Assembly (NCBI GenBank): GCA_039619475.1 | Contig: CM077115.1 | Location: 481,132,400-481,196,399 of the forward strand | Source of the DNA: Icerya purchasi | Lineage: Eukaryota; Arthropoda; Insecta; Hemiptera; Monophlebidae | Length of the DNA: 64,000 bases | Direction: 5' to 3' | Shown here: piece after piece, positions 11,020-22,362 of the stretch | How the letters are laid out: each line of letters starts with the position of its first letter | Numbering within the stretch: the first letter of the stretch is position 1 | Notes under the pieces: model-generated | What the model was told of the DNA's origin: nothing | What the model saw: only the letters and a program-made list of their open reading frames with translations | The model's database searches: none | Translations under genes and position numbers: made by a program

Positions 11020-11835
11020 ATGCAATGCCAGGTTAATAACGGAATACGAAAGCGAGGGTGTAACCCAGACAACATATTCGTTATAAATAATATTGCTCAC
11101 ATAGGGGTTAGCAGCTCGCCCTATGGTCTAGAAATAAATATAGATAAGACAAAATGCATAGAAATTCTGATAAAAATAGCCTCGCTAAAAAGATGTTTGT
11201 TAAAAGCCGGACTATTTAACGTGTTTCGAAAACGAAGTACCTTTTAGTACTTGGTTCCACGAAGAAACTGACCAGTCGACAAAAATACGTACAAGAATAG
11301 AGAGAACGAGAAAGGTATTTCTGAATAAGAAGAATCTAATGTCCAGGAAAGATCTAAGCCTCCAGTTACGTCTACGTCTCGTACAATGTTATGTCTGATC
11401 AGTATTACTATATGGTATGGAGAGTTGGACACCCACGCAAGCACTAGAAAAGAAAATAGCAGGCTTTGAGAAATGTATGTGTATCGTCGCATGCTTAAAA
11501 TATCCTATCAGGATCATATTACAACAGGCGGAAGTATTAAACCGCATTTCAAAGGAAGCCGAGCGCTGCTGCGTGCTCAAATACTTTGGACATGTGTACA
11601 GACAGCAAGAAAAGTACTAATTAATTTTTATACCGTACTTAATGGTGAAATTAAAGGTAAAAGAAAACTTGACCACAGAAGGAAAATGTCCTGGACCGGT
11701 GACTTAACAAAATGGTATGGATGCTCCAAAACGGAACTACAGCAGGTCGCAGCATCAAAACCGGTAATTGCCTTAAGATAATCGTCAAACTTCGAAAGGA
11801 GATGGCGCGTAAAAAAGAAGAAGAAAAAAAAGTGC
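11020..11835 (+). pseudogene. 3' end of a second LINE, nested and frameshifted
   Basis: Across three frames the sequence encodes the end of a LINE reverse transcriptase and the following thumb region: YGLEINIDKTKCIEI, RTRIERTRKVFLNKKNL, LSLQLRLRLVQCYV, SVLLYGMESWTPTQALEKKI, RRMLKISYQDHIT, KYFGHVYRQQEKY, then IIVKLRKEMARKKKKK. This order is standard for an insect LINE class that has no RNase H domain. The tail is GAA/A-rich (about 11805-11832) and follows ATGGCGCGTAAA, a string almost repeated at the end of the unrelated LINE near 22312. It lies between the endonuclease and reverse transcriptase halves of the surrounding dead LINE, so it inserted later. Confidence 0.8.
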
Positions 11836-11874
11836 ACCAAGAAAGTCTCAAATCCAATACCAAACACGCAGCAT

Positions 11875-13950
11875 AGACCAATAATATGTACAGTAGACAC
11901 TGCCATCAAACCAACTACATCCAACGACGATTCCAAAATGCGCTACAATTTTAGAAAAGCTAACTGGACTCGTTTTACAGAAGAACTGGATGTTCATGTC
12001 AAAAACATACCACCAATAGTAGAAGAATATGATACTTTTGTCAGAACTATTAAAGCGCTATCTGGTAAATGTATCCTGCAAGGTGTGCGGAAGAGTTATA
12101 TATACCTGGTATGTCCAAAAACACATTTGAAAGAACAATACAAAGACTCCGATCGGAAATTTAATGAAGACCCGTTCAACGATGAAACCATTAAATGCGG
12201 CTTTCAGATAGCAGAACCGGTTGCTGCGGAACGTAGTAAAGAACGGCAGGGATTAGTCGAAAATTTAGACTTCAGCAAGGATAGCGGGAAAGCATGATAG
12301 TTGTTGGAGAAATTAAAGGGTGAAGAAGATACTGGACGCAAAGGAACACCAAATGTTACCGCTAATCAGGCTGCTCACCAGAGTTGCTACTCGTCCAAAA
12401 CGTAAAACTGCCAAAAAGCAAAAATCGAATTGTAAGATGTTACGCAACGCAGAAAAAAAATCATTTTCAACAACCGGTTGCCGAATTTGAGATTAGCAAC
12501 GCAATCAAAAGTACTAAAAACCGGAAGGCCCCAGGCGTCGATGGCGTGCTGGTGGAACAAATAAAACATTTTTGAAATGAAAAAATGGATTCAACAAATA
12601 TTTCATAACTGTATTATCAGAACAATTATCCCAACTGACCTAAGGCAGGATTCAGACCAGGATAATCGTGTATGGAAAGCAAGCGCTACACTTAGCCCAA
12701 TTCATGAAGATGGTTTTAGGCAAAATCGCAGGAGTAGTCTGTGTAGACCTCACTGAAGCCTTCGATACAGTTTCACATTAAATGTTCATCAAAAAAGTCT
12801 ATGATACTACCAAGGACTTCAAGTTTACCCGGATATATAAAAATACAATGTTGGTGAAAAACAGAAGATTCCAGATGTGACTAAATGGGAATAACAGCGC
12901 ATAGAGGAGACTGAAAAATGGACTACATCAAGGAAGACAGCAAAAGTACTTCACATATATGTAGATGATTACGCAATGGTGGCTCAATATGAGACCTTTG
13001 AAGACGTCGAGAAAATATTAAACAAAATAAACCAGAAGCATAATCTTATACTAGCTCACTAATCAGTTGAAGTCAAATATCTAAGACCGAAACAACCGCC
13101 TTTCATCTGAGAAATCAAAATGCAAATTGTTAATTACAACTTGAATGGAACGGAACTAAACTGAGCCACACTAACTACCCCAAGGATCTGGGTGTTATAT
13201 TTGACAGGTCTCTTAGCTTTAAACAACAAAAGCGAAAATTATGTTAAAAACAAGTATTATTCGGAAACTAGTAAATTGTAGCTAAACAAGATATATTAAG
13301 AACGTCATCCCTTGCACTCTGCTACTCTGTTAGAGAATATAATGTGCCCGGTTTGGAGTCGATCTGTCCATGCAAAAACGGTGGGGATACTGCTCTTAAC
13401 GAAATATACAGAAAAATCAATCGTTGGAGACTATACGAACTAAGTGACATAGCACTTTACCTGATGTCGGAAGAAGAAAAAAAGGAAAAATGGAAATCTA
13501 CCCATGACAATCGTCATTCGCCCTACATGGATGAAAGCCGTCTGAAATCTCGCCGTAGCTTTCTAGGTACAGTAGGGGGCTTGCCTCGAGAAGATCGCAC
13601 TGAAAGGCTTACGAGGTGGAGTACACGCACAAAAAAGAAACTAAAAGAATCTCTCCCAAAAGACGTCTGCTTGAACTATACGCTATGGAGAACACTTATT
13701 ACGTAGCGGTACAGCTAGAACGAGGCATAATTTAGTAAAATGGGGTTTGACAGAAACCGTTCAGTGCGATCGTGGCGAACCATAGGATGATAAGCACATA
13801 TCTAATTCGTAAATTATTTGGAGTCTTTGAAGGAAAGAAGCTAGATCAGCATATTGACGAGGAAACTGTCAAGATTCTAAAATTTTGAACGGTCAGAAGC
13901 ATTTAAACCGACCGGATACGCTATAATTAAATCAGGAATTGAAGTTTTTC
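11875..13950 (+). pseudogene. Dead LINE: reverse transcriptase part
   Basis: The LINE seen at 9271-9855 resumes with HRPIICTV and RYNFRKANW (open to 12297), the linker before the reverse transcriptase, then NRKAPGVDG. Palm motif A, VCVDLTEAFDTVSH, lies near 12743-12777, LKNGLHQG near 12912, and the catalytic loop YVDDYAMVAQ at 12958-12987. The block normally found between LKNGLHQG and YVDD is absent, an internal deletion. LGVIFDRSLSFKQQ, then SRLKSRRSFLGTVGGLPR (open frame 13344-13706) and HNLVKWGLTETVQC give the C-terminal region. There are many stops and frameshifts. No RNase H domain is seen. The 3' end near 13950 is approximate and lacks a clear tail. Confidence 0.85.
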
Positions 13951-16536
13951 TACATAAGTACATCGTTACGGTGATATTTTTTGTAAAATGCTTTTCGTTT
14001 TTGTTGAAATATATCAAAACAGATTGTAAAATGTATCGATCTAATCGAAATCTTTAAAGATCGAGTTTTTTTAAAATTTCGAATACTTCCTAAAAGTATC
14101 AAAAAAAAAAAAATAAATAAATAAAAGTATCGAAAACTAGTTTCATTTGAATGTGATTCTAATTAGTTCTTCGGTGAATGACAAAATGGCTCGCGTTAAT
14201 TAGTGCGAACCGGCGAGTTTCACTTGCCGGAAATCTGATTTTACTTTCTCAATTTTTTCACGTTCGCAGGAAGAAAACGTCTTAAATTAAGCAACTACTT
14301 CGCTAAATGCAGACTTTAAAAATTAAAAGCGAAAAGATACGTTGTCATTCACACGCATTAAATTGCTATTCAAAAGTTGTTTAAACATTGGATTGAAAAT
14401 ATTAAAAACGCGATAAACATTTATATTTCTTCTGGCTGTTAATATACTACATATATTCCGGTATATTGTCATTTATCCTGAAAAATAAATAAATAAATAA
14501 AACTTGTTCTATTTTGTTCCTGTCGCAATTTTACGCTAAATTAAATAAAACTATATCTTGTTCCTACACTGTACCATCGAAAACAAAAATGAAAACTCAT
14601 TTCTATTACACTTTTAAAACAGAAGAAAAAAACGGAAATTTGTTTTTGTCGCAAAACGAATTTATTTTTTTTTTTTCGCACAGAACATGGTGTCAAAAGA
14701 CCTATACCGTTTTGTTTTTGTTTTTTTTTATTAAAAAAACTGATACCATAATTTTTGTGAGCGAGTTGGAAAATATCTGGGATTGTTACGTAATACAATA
14801 AGAATTGTTTGGCGTTTGAAAGAAGCGTGTACCACCAACATCGTTCGATATCCTAATTATCAGGTCGATCAGTTTATTAAAATATCAGCACCGCAGCAGC
14901 GAACAAGGAGAAGAAGTGGCGCAGAAATCTTTTTAGCGGCGACGGCCTTAAAATCAGTGTGGTCGACTGAGCAGTGTTATTTCGCAGCTTATCATCAGAG
15001 GCGCAAGAGTTACGTTGCCTTCCGGCTAGCAACGAAGCAATTTCGAATTCTCTTTTCAGTTCGATAGCGACGGTGGAGGTGAAGTCGCAGCTTTAATTAA
15101 AACAGCTCCGGTTCGAAATTAAACGGAACAGATTAAGCGACACGCCGTTCATCGGCCGAGCAGACCCGTTCAAAGAGCACTTTCGATTCTGTTTGCGAAC
15201 AACCGGTTGCCCCCAAGTGTAAAATTGCGCTCACTTAGAGATATTAAAAAAGGCCGGACCGAAATAAAAAGTGCCGCTTTCTAACCTTCTTACATCATCC
15301 ACTTCCGATAATAAGTCGACAAAAGCCGCCGCGCAACAACCCTTCTTCCGGCGACAAGGCTTCATGTGCCCCGGTCCGCCGTTCGCCGGAACCACTTTAA
15401 AAAGGGTTCCTTAGCCGGAGGTGTCTGCGTCAGCTCGGTCACATCACGCGTACGCCAAGCAGCGTTCTAACATTTTTCGCGCGCGGCCTTACTTGATAGC
15501 ACCTCGGGCGATTTTTAAGCTCAATTTTGTAAATAAAACAGCCGTTCGAAGCAATCCTTTTAAATTAATTGCCTTTTTCACTTTTCTCCGAAACTTTGCC
15601 GCCAAATATCTTTCGTTCTCCCGCGTTTTTTTTTTTTAATTCGGCAAAGAAATTTCTGCCGTTTCATTGCCGAAAAAAGCAGGCAAACAAAAACAAAAAA
15701 AAAAAAAAAAACGAAAAATCTTGGCCGCCAGATTTATTATAAATAATCCTCTATTCTTCCGATGATGATTAAGAAGCCCGGTTTCTTCCCGAAGCCTTAC
15801 CCGCGACTTTCACCTAATTTTGTTACTATATTAATCAAGTTGATTTCGCACACTTCTGTGTCAACATTTTGACGAAGTGTAACGACAAGTAAGGAAAATT
15901 ATTATTCCAAGTCGGCTGTGCAGCCGATGGGATTTCCGGTTTTCTTATCAATTTTTCGCAAACTTGCCGAGATCAATTTCGACGACGCCTATTGCATTTG
16001 CAAAAAATGAAATCGAAGGCCACATAAGTACGGTCACTCCGCGTGATTTCGGAAAGCTATTAAGTTTAAATATAAAATTAAAAAGAGAACCATTTCGGTA
16101 TATATATATATATATATATAATACATTCACACCGTTGATGAAAATAATCGGGCACTAATGAAGCAGTTGCACGAATAACAAGCAACACTTACAGCAAAAT
16201 TACATAAAAAAAACCCGAACAAAGATACACAATCACTTAGACTGTTCGAAAATAATAGATATCGTGAAATTGTACCATACGCTCACCATCGAAGGATTAA
16301 AAGTGCTCGAGAAAATTCGGAAAGATTGACTGAAAGCTTTTGAGTTTCTTAGGAGAATTTACTGCATTTAATTCGGAAGCTTTTGAGCTTTTTCAAAGGA
16401 TTTACTAAATTTAATTAGAACGCGGAAGTTGATCAGGATGTAAACGAACGAGCTTGTTTTGTTGGTTTTTTTTTTTTCTTTTCTTTTCTTTATAAAGCTT
16501 TTATTTAACCAAATCCCACCTTTTTGTTTGTATTTT

Positions 16537-16540
<4 letters not shown>
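13951..16540. other. Non-coding DNA, partly CpG-rich
   Basis: No gene recognised. It contains AAAT/TAAA simple repeats (about 14110-14125, 14486-14500), an AT run at 16098-16122 and T/A runs. From about 14880 to 15600 the sequence is more GC- and CpG-rich than its surroundings, and open frames of 72 and 94 codons there have no recognisable family features. Confidence 0.5.
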
Positions 16541-16569
<29 letters not shown>

Positions 16570-16690
16570 GAACACATTAACAACAAGCATTATAAGTCAA
16601 CGCGAGTGAAATTTGTTTTTTCTTTTTTTTGAAAGTGTCAATATGCGATAGCGAGAACAACGAAATACTACTGCTTTGCCTAATTTCTTC
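16535..16690 (-). mobile_element. tRNA-derived SINE, family A copy
   Basis: A long T run (about 16541-16569, the tail on minus) is followed by AAGTCAACGCGAGTGAAATT, then GAAAGTGTCAATATGCGATAGCGA, GAACAACGAAATACTACTGC and TTGCC. The order matches the copy at 23050-23240. The B box has been lost. It is an old, degenerate copy. Confidence 0.5.
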
Positions 16691-17104
16691 TACTACCTAT
16701 ATATAATCGTACAAATCTAAAAACGTTTTTCCATAATACTATAATCTATGCTGCAGCAAACGGTACATTTTGATTTTTTGCAAAAAAATGTTTAAACCGG
16801 ATTCCGTTAAATCTCAATTTTTGTGATACTATATATAATTTATCCGGCACAGGCATAATTTTAAAAGCTTTTATTTTTAACCAGACTTCTTTTTTGTATT
16901 CTAGTATCTTCGCAAATCTTTAAGATCCCGAAAACGACAAGAGTGAATTTTAATAGAAAAGTTATGGATAACTAATAGAGAGAGAAGGTTCGTGAAAAAA
17001 ATAAAAGAAGATATTCGGAGATAGCATTTTTTGTCGTAAATGCTGTCAGGTTGGTTAGCTGATAATAATAATTAAAAATTCGCCTATCAATTATAGTATT
17101 TCCC

Positions 17105-17535
17105 CGGCTATTATTAAGCAAATCCGCACTTATTTAAAAGTAAAATCGTTAAAAATTTCATTCCTTCAAATTTTTTATCGGATAGCGCTCCTGTAAATTG
17201 TGAAATAATTTGCAATAAACGAGAAAATTGCAGTAAACATATAACGGGGGGCATTGTAAAATATTAAAAATTACAGAGTACGGCTTTTATTAATTAATAT
17301 TATAATAAAAATGAGGAAAATGGCTATTGTGCGGTTCCATCAAATTGGGACATTTCTCTTAATAAATAAAAATATAAGATGAAAGCGTTTATCCAAAATT
17401 AAACATTTCACATACGCTTTTATTTCCATACACAACCTAGTCCTTCATCCTAGCGCGTAAAAATTAAAGTTTCTTTCTTTTTATGGCATTAATCGCGGTA
17501 AAAGCGGTTCTCTTTAAACTAAATAAAAAAAAAAA
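17105..17535 (+). repeat. Old duplicated segment, copy A
   Basis: Scattered blocks match 19690-20175 in the same order and orientation: CCGGCTATTATTAAGCAA, TCGTTAAAAATTT, ATCAAATTGGGACATTT, CCAAAATTAAACATTTCACA and GGTTCTCTTTAAAC. Spacing differs through indels. No coding content is visible. This is either an ancient local duplication or two members of an unknown dispersed repeat family. Confidence 0.6.
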
Positions 17536-17745
17536 AAATCTTAATACCGACCGAACAGCCCCGGTTTTTCTTGTAGCACAGAAGGACTGCAAAAATCAAA
17601 ACATCGAAACTGCGTTATCATTTTTCGAAAAAACCATCCTGTGGTTCTCTAAGCGGCTTGTGTCGTTGATGTGTGTAGTGTATAAGCGTACGCTTCTGAA
17701 TAATTTCGAATCGGGACAACAAACTGCGCATACTTGAAGAGGCCC

Positions 17746-17773
17746 GCTGCTGCTGCTGCTGCTGCCGCCGCCA
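17746..17773. repeat. (GCT)n/(GCC)n trinucleotide repeat
   Basis: Six GCT-type units grade into GCC units. It lies at the left edge of a CpG-rich stretch. No convincing coding frame was found around it. Confidence 0.85.
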
Positions 17774-19689
17774 CCGTTGGGGACGACAGCAGTTTGAGAA
17801 GTAGGAGAAAGAAAAAAAAAAGAAAAAAGAGGAATACAGAAAGGGGATTTCTGGTAAAAGGTAGTTAGCGGATGGGGGACGGGGTGAAATGGGAGGAAGC
17901 GGAAAAGTTAATAATTACAATTGAAGGTTAATTATTCGGGGGATAGCATTATGGCGGTTATTAGCACGGTAATTTCTATGGCGACGGCGAAAGGTAAGGA
18001 AATGTTTTACATATTACGCAGATAAACAGTGAAGCAAATGGTTTGGAAGATAATCGTTCGCTATTTACTCATTTGTCCGCCATTGCGCTCAGGAGCCCGT
18101 TGCCCGCGCTTTAATTCCGATCTGACCCTGTGTCCCGGGCACAACTTTTATTCATTAATCGCATGAGTTTGTTTGTTTCGGCGTCTGTCTATTTGTTTGT
18201 TTTTCCGGCCGTTCTTTTACTGGTTAAAAACAGAGAGTTAACAGCATAAAAGCCGAGCTCGCCGGAATGAACGGCACTCTCGCGACACAGAAGATGTAAT
18301 TGAAAGATCAGCGGACCGTTCAAATCCGTTTCTCTATACCAGCGGCAACTAACGGCACATCTTTGTGCCGCGGCCTCGTCCGAATTAAGACGAAGAAAAC
18401 TTCGAGAAATAGGGGCCGCCGCCGTAGAATGATTTAAATACATTCAGAAATTACTTTCGACAAAACAATTACATCCTCCAAATTTGTTCTCGGGGCCTGC
18501 AAAAGACTTCAAATCCGCCAATCTCCCTCTTTCCCGTCCCCCGTCGTAGCGTCCCTTCCGCGCCCTGTCCATTAACAGAGTCTGTGCGATAAAATCTCGC
18601 TGCGACAGATAAGCGTGGTGTGCCGACAAATTCGAGATCGGCCAGGAGCGTTTCGCTTTTCGCTGTTTTTTCCGTTTCTTTTTCTTCTTCTTCTTTTTTT
18701 TTTCAATCGCTTCTCCGCTTCATCTGTGTGTGCAGAGTAGTATTTCCCTTTTTTCCCGAAGAATATTGAAAAACCGGCAGCCGAATTCTCTTACGAACAG
18801 AAAATACACGAGTGTGCGTGCTTCTAGCGATTAATCCCAACCGAGTTACATTTTAAAAAATACGCTCCTTAACACGCGTGCCATTATATCGCAGAAACAT
18901 CTGAAAAACTAAGCCAAATCTGTCTAAATTTAATAGAAAAACCTCCAAATAATGGCAACTTCGAAAAAATCTGATGCATATTGCTACGGAGAGATCTGAC
19001 CAGCTTTGTGTACGACGAGAGTCGAAATAAATCTTAATCCTTCATCTTTCTCAATTCTAGCAACATTTCTGATTTTCGCACTACATGACACATACACCTT
19101 GTACAGTAGAAATAACCCGCACGTCGAAGAACAATCTCGAATGAGTGCGTGGACTTGTTGAGGATGAAGTGAAACGGATTGTCTGGGAGTGGAAAAACAT
19201 TATTACCAGAAAACCTTAATCAAAAACCACGCCACAGTTTTTCAAAGTAATAGAGTTATTTGCTCGACCTCACGAGCTGACCCTCTTTTTATTTTTATTC
19301 ACGAAAAGGACGTTAATTCAAGAAGAAGATACAGCGTCGCTCTCTTCGTTGTACTCTGTCCACCTGTAAATTGTCGCGAAGACTAAAAAAATATTTAAGA
19401 AAACAAAACAGATTCAACTATACTTCTCCCTATTTAACCGCGAACAGCCGCTAAAGGTTCCTACTTTTTAAGGCTATTATTTCGACACCTTATTGTACTA
19501 TACTGCAAACGAACACTAGGAAAGGCCAAGGACATTTTAATGAAAATTGGTAGAGATACTATTTGCGAAACAAAATTTGCTTCCGATTATTTCGTTGCAA
19601 GTAATATGCGCGCGGTTTTAGGCTGGAAACGACTGATGAAAAAAAAAAAAAAAAGCGTAAATAAAAAATCAAAAAATACAACAATTACT
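17774..19689. other. CpG-rich block then AT-rich DNA
   Basis: From about 17774 to 18660 the sequence is rich in CpG and in TAATTA/ATTAAT-type homeodomain-like motifs (for example TAATAATTACAATTGAAGG near 17909 and TTTATTCATTAATCGCATGA near 18146). It has the look of a conserved regulatory element, but conservation cannot be tested here. From about 18660 onward it is ordinary AT-rich DNA with pyrimidine runs and no recognised gene. Confidence 0.4.
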
Positions 19690-20175
19690 TTATATCCGGC
19701 TATTAAGCAATTAAAGCTGAACTCGTTAAAAATTTAATTTTCTAACTTTCTCATTCGTATTTTTTTCCTTTTTCTTTTACACTTTCGTTCATCCATATGT
19801 ATAAGACTAGAAATTGTCCAATGAAATAATAAAAATTAAAGAATATAATAAAAAAATAAACGTCTAAAATTAAACATTTCTCGCATAATAAAACAAAAAA
19901 AAAAAAAAAAAAACAATTTATTCTTGCAATGAAAATAAGAAAAATAGTTTTTGCCGGGCGATCAAATTAGGATATTTTAAAGAAAAATGCGAGGTGAAAT
20001 GGTTTGTCTAAAATTAAACATTCCACGTATCGACCAAATCTTTAATCATACACACGTGCACGCACCTGTTAAAAAAATATCCTATTTTAGACGAACGTGT
20101 AAATATTTTGTTCCTTATTTTCATCGCGTTAATAAGTAACAGAGTAGAGTTCTCTTTAAACAAAATTTTATTACT
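19690..20175 (+). repeat. Old duplicated segment, copy B
   Basis: This is the partner of 17105-17535. Matching blocks include CCGGCTATTAAGCAATTAA, CTCGTTAAAAATTTAATTTT, GATCAAATTAGGATATTTT, GTCTAAAATTAAACATTCCA and AGTTCTCTTTAAAC. The block around AAAATTAAACATTTCTCGCA also occurs once more near 19865, so the family may have an internal repeat. No gene seen. Confidence 0.6.
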
Positions 20176-20216
20176 ATTTTGTTTTTTAAAAAAATACAAA
20201 AAATATATATAAGATA

Positions 20217-20218
<2 letters not shown>

Positions 20219-20258
<40 letters not shown>
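20219..20258. repeat. (AT)n microsatellite
   Basis: An AT run of about 20 units. It has no other content. Confidence 0.95.
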
Positions 20259-20260
<2 letters not shown>

Positions 20261-20869
20261 TTGTTTCTTTCTTTCGGCTCGGGCTCGTCATTATTGTCGG
20301 AGTATTAAAAATCGAGTAGAATTAGAATACTTTTCGAGACCGAAAAAATGAAGAAAGATTTTATATGATAGAAGTCGGTGTGAAAGCGAACATCATATTG
20401 TTTGTTAAGCGGTTGCACAGTGTGAGCGTTCGTACGAGCATCAGAAAAGAAGATGCTGAGTTGTCTGAATTAAATGGAGAGAAGCATAGGATAAGAAGTG
20501 GTCGGAATTATGATCAAAATCATGTCGACAAATGAAAATGATGTCCAGTGGTAAAACGAGGAGTCAGAATAGAATGATAAAAGGACTTAGGTTAAAATCC
20601 TGCCACAAATTTCCGCGGAAAAAGTGAATATTAGAAGAAGGAGATTTTTAAACTGAAATCGATCGATCCGAGCGACGGATCGAGTCGACTCTTATCTTCA
20701 ATGCCGACGTGATCAGAGATCGTCGCAAGCAGAAATCGATTTGTACAGAACGAAAGAAGTATGGAAACGAGAGAATAACGTACTTGTAGTAAGGTGTACG
20801 GCGCGGGACGAAAAAGGAACCAGAAAGAGTAGTATACTTTTAAAATTGTTTATGCCACTCGTCTATTTA
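20259..20869. other. Purine-rich non-coding DNA
   Basis: No gene recognised. The sequence is rich in GAAAG/GAGA purine tracts and has a 68-codon open frame on plus without family features. The right end merges into the SINE at 20870. Confidence 0.5.
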
Positions 20870-20992
20870 ATCGGGGCACAAGTGGTAATTTTTGAAATTT
20901 TCAGTAGCGGGATTCGAACCAAGTTCTGTTCTTGGACGAAGCACTAACTGTCTAACTGCAGTGCATTCACGCTTCTAAGAAGCCGCGCAGAA
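20870..20992 (-). mobile_element. tRNA-derived SINE, family A copy
   Basis: On the minus strand there is a perfect pol III B box, GGTTCGAATCC (20920-20910), followed by CGCTACTGAAAATTTC, the same junction seen in the copy at 23050-23240. An A-box-like stretch lies near 20960-20945 with a decayed sequence. The tail side is not clear. This copy sits about 50 bp from the LINE insertion point at 21040. Confidence 0.6.
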
Positions 20993-21038
20993 ATTTATAA
21001 ATACCAATTTAGCAGAAATAGTAGCTGTAGAACAAAAG

Positions 21039-21052
21039 GACGAGACTTTAAA
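21039..21052 (+). repeat. Target-site duplication, left copy
   Basis: CGAGACTTTAAA (21041-21052), or GACGAGACTTTAAA if the preceding GA is counted, is repeated exactly at 22349-22362. The two copies bracket the LINE at 21053-22348, as expected after target-primed insertion. Confidence 0.9.
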
Positions 21053-21367
21053 CTGAACGTCATACATCACACCGCAATAAGATTGGCGCTAGGAGCTTTC
21101 AGAACTTCTCCAATAATTAGCATATTATACGAATGTCCAGAATGGTCCCTAGATGTCAGAAGACGATACCTTAGCGCAAGACTATTAATACGTATTTTAT
21201 CCTCCCCAAATACTCCAGCTTTTCTGTTGCTTTCCAATAAAAATCCCAAAACATATCACTTCCTGTCCTATGCGACGAAATCACTAATGTCAGGTATCAT
21301 GAATTTACCAAAAATCTATGAGTCAACCCCCACCATACTCCCCCCCCATGGAAAACTACAGCTTTGA
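21053..21367 (+). pseudogene. LINE reverse transcriptase C-terminal fragment
   Basis: The frame encodes LNVIHHTAIRLALGAFRTSP, then ILYECPEWSLDVRRRYLSAR, the helical region after the palm in LINE reverse transcriptases. There is no start codon because the element is 5'-truncated. The frame runs into a stop at 21365-21367, while the downstream coding frame (WKTTALNIDLSLLEL) is open in another phase. The shift is best placed in the C8 run at 21340-21347, a likely single-base indel. Part or all of it could also be a sequencing or assembly error at a homopolymer. It cannot act as a polymerase, because the catalytic palm is missing. Confidence 0.85.
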
Positions 21368-22272
21368 ATATAGACCTCTCACTCTTAGAGCTGAACAAAC
21401 ATTCCCCTACTAATACTATTCTGAGCGCTTTCCATGGACTTCTCCTGAAATACCCGTCCTCGTTAATTCTGTTTACCGACGGTGCCAAATCAAACTCTCT
21501 CGTAGGATGTGCCGTAATCTCTGAACAGATAGGTACTATCCGTTACATTCTTCCACATCTTTACTCCGTGCTCTCTGCCGAATTATTCGCAATTAAACTG
21601 GCAGTTGAAATCTGCGTACAGTCCAAACAAAACTGCCTCATCTGCACTGACTCTTTAAATTCTTTAACATGTCTGCTAAAGTCCCACGATAAGTCGCAGC
21701 ACCCGATAGCTAAAGAAATACTATCTACGATAGCTAATGTGGACATCGAGATCATATTTGCTTGGATACCAGGACACAAAGGTATTCCACAGAACGAATC
21801 AGCAGACCGCGCCGCGAAAGAAGCAACGTCATGCTTTCCTGTAGCAAACAACCAAATACCTGCCAACGACGCTGTTCAAGAACTAACCAGTAGCCTATCA
21901 AAGGAATGGTTCGACTCGTGGCTCAACACCCCAACGTCGAATAAGCTTCGTTCCATCAAAGAGGACACTAACTTGTGGCAATCGTCGTTCCGGCCAAGCA
22001 GAAAGGAGGAAGTAGCACTGTGTCGACTGCGCATTGGCCATACACGGATTACTCACCAGTTCCTCTTGAACAAATCCTTACCACCTCTATGTGAAACCTG
22101 TTCCTCAGTTCTCTCCGTCCAACACATTCTATTAGACTGCAACAAATATAATCACACTCGCACCACGTTTTTTCTTCCGTCTACCTTGAAAGAACTCCTA
22201 AGTAACAATGAAGTAAATATAAAAAAATTATTCGCTTATCTCAACTCCACTAACCTTCTATCACAACTATAG
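21364..22272 (+). pseudogene. LINE RNase H domain and Cys-rich C-terminus
   Basis: This 302-codon frame is the longest in the window. Residues 37-150 form an RNase HI fold domain that would remove RNA from RNA:DNA hybrids during retrotransposition. The four acidic catalytic residues are D39 (FTDGAK), E73 (SAELFAIK), D96 (CTDSLNS) and D148 (NESADRAAKEA), with the usual histidine H138 in IPGHKG. Residues 220-259 carry RLRIGHTRITHQFLL followed by C243-x2-C246-x7-H254-x4-C259, the typical zinc-binding end of such LINE proteins. The stop at 22270-22272 is followed by about 50 bp of 3' UTR and the GAA tail. The methionine at 21364 is not the true start: the ORF is the 3' part of a longer protein whose frame broke at 21340-21347. 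The domain itself looks intact, which fits a young insertion. Confidence 0.93.
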
Positions 22273-22348
22273 AATCCTAACTTTCCGTGCCTCTGGCCTT
22301 TGTTGCAGTTCATGGCACGTAAATGAAGAAGAAGAAGAAGAAGAAGAA

Positions 22349-22362
22349 GACGAGACTTTAAA
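22349..22362 (+). repeat. Target-site duplication, right copy
   Basis: This is the exact partner of 21039-21052. It follows directly after the GAA tail of the LINE. Confidence 0.9.

Larger units (their letters stand above)
21053..22350 (+). mobile_element. 5'-truncated RNase H-type LINE insertion
   Basis: The insertion begins inside the reverse transcriptase C-terminal region (LNVIHHTAIRLALGAFRTSP, 21053-21112) and ends in a GAA repeat (about 22326-22348). A 12-14 bp direct repeat flanks it at 21039-21052 and 22349-22362. It carries RNase H and the cysteine-rich tail, so it belongs to the RNase H-bearing LINE clades (I, R1, LOA, Ingi or related). The exact clade is not assigned. It is one of the youngest insertions in the window, since the target repeat is intact and only one frame break is seen. 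Confidence 0.92.
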
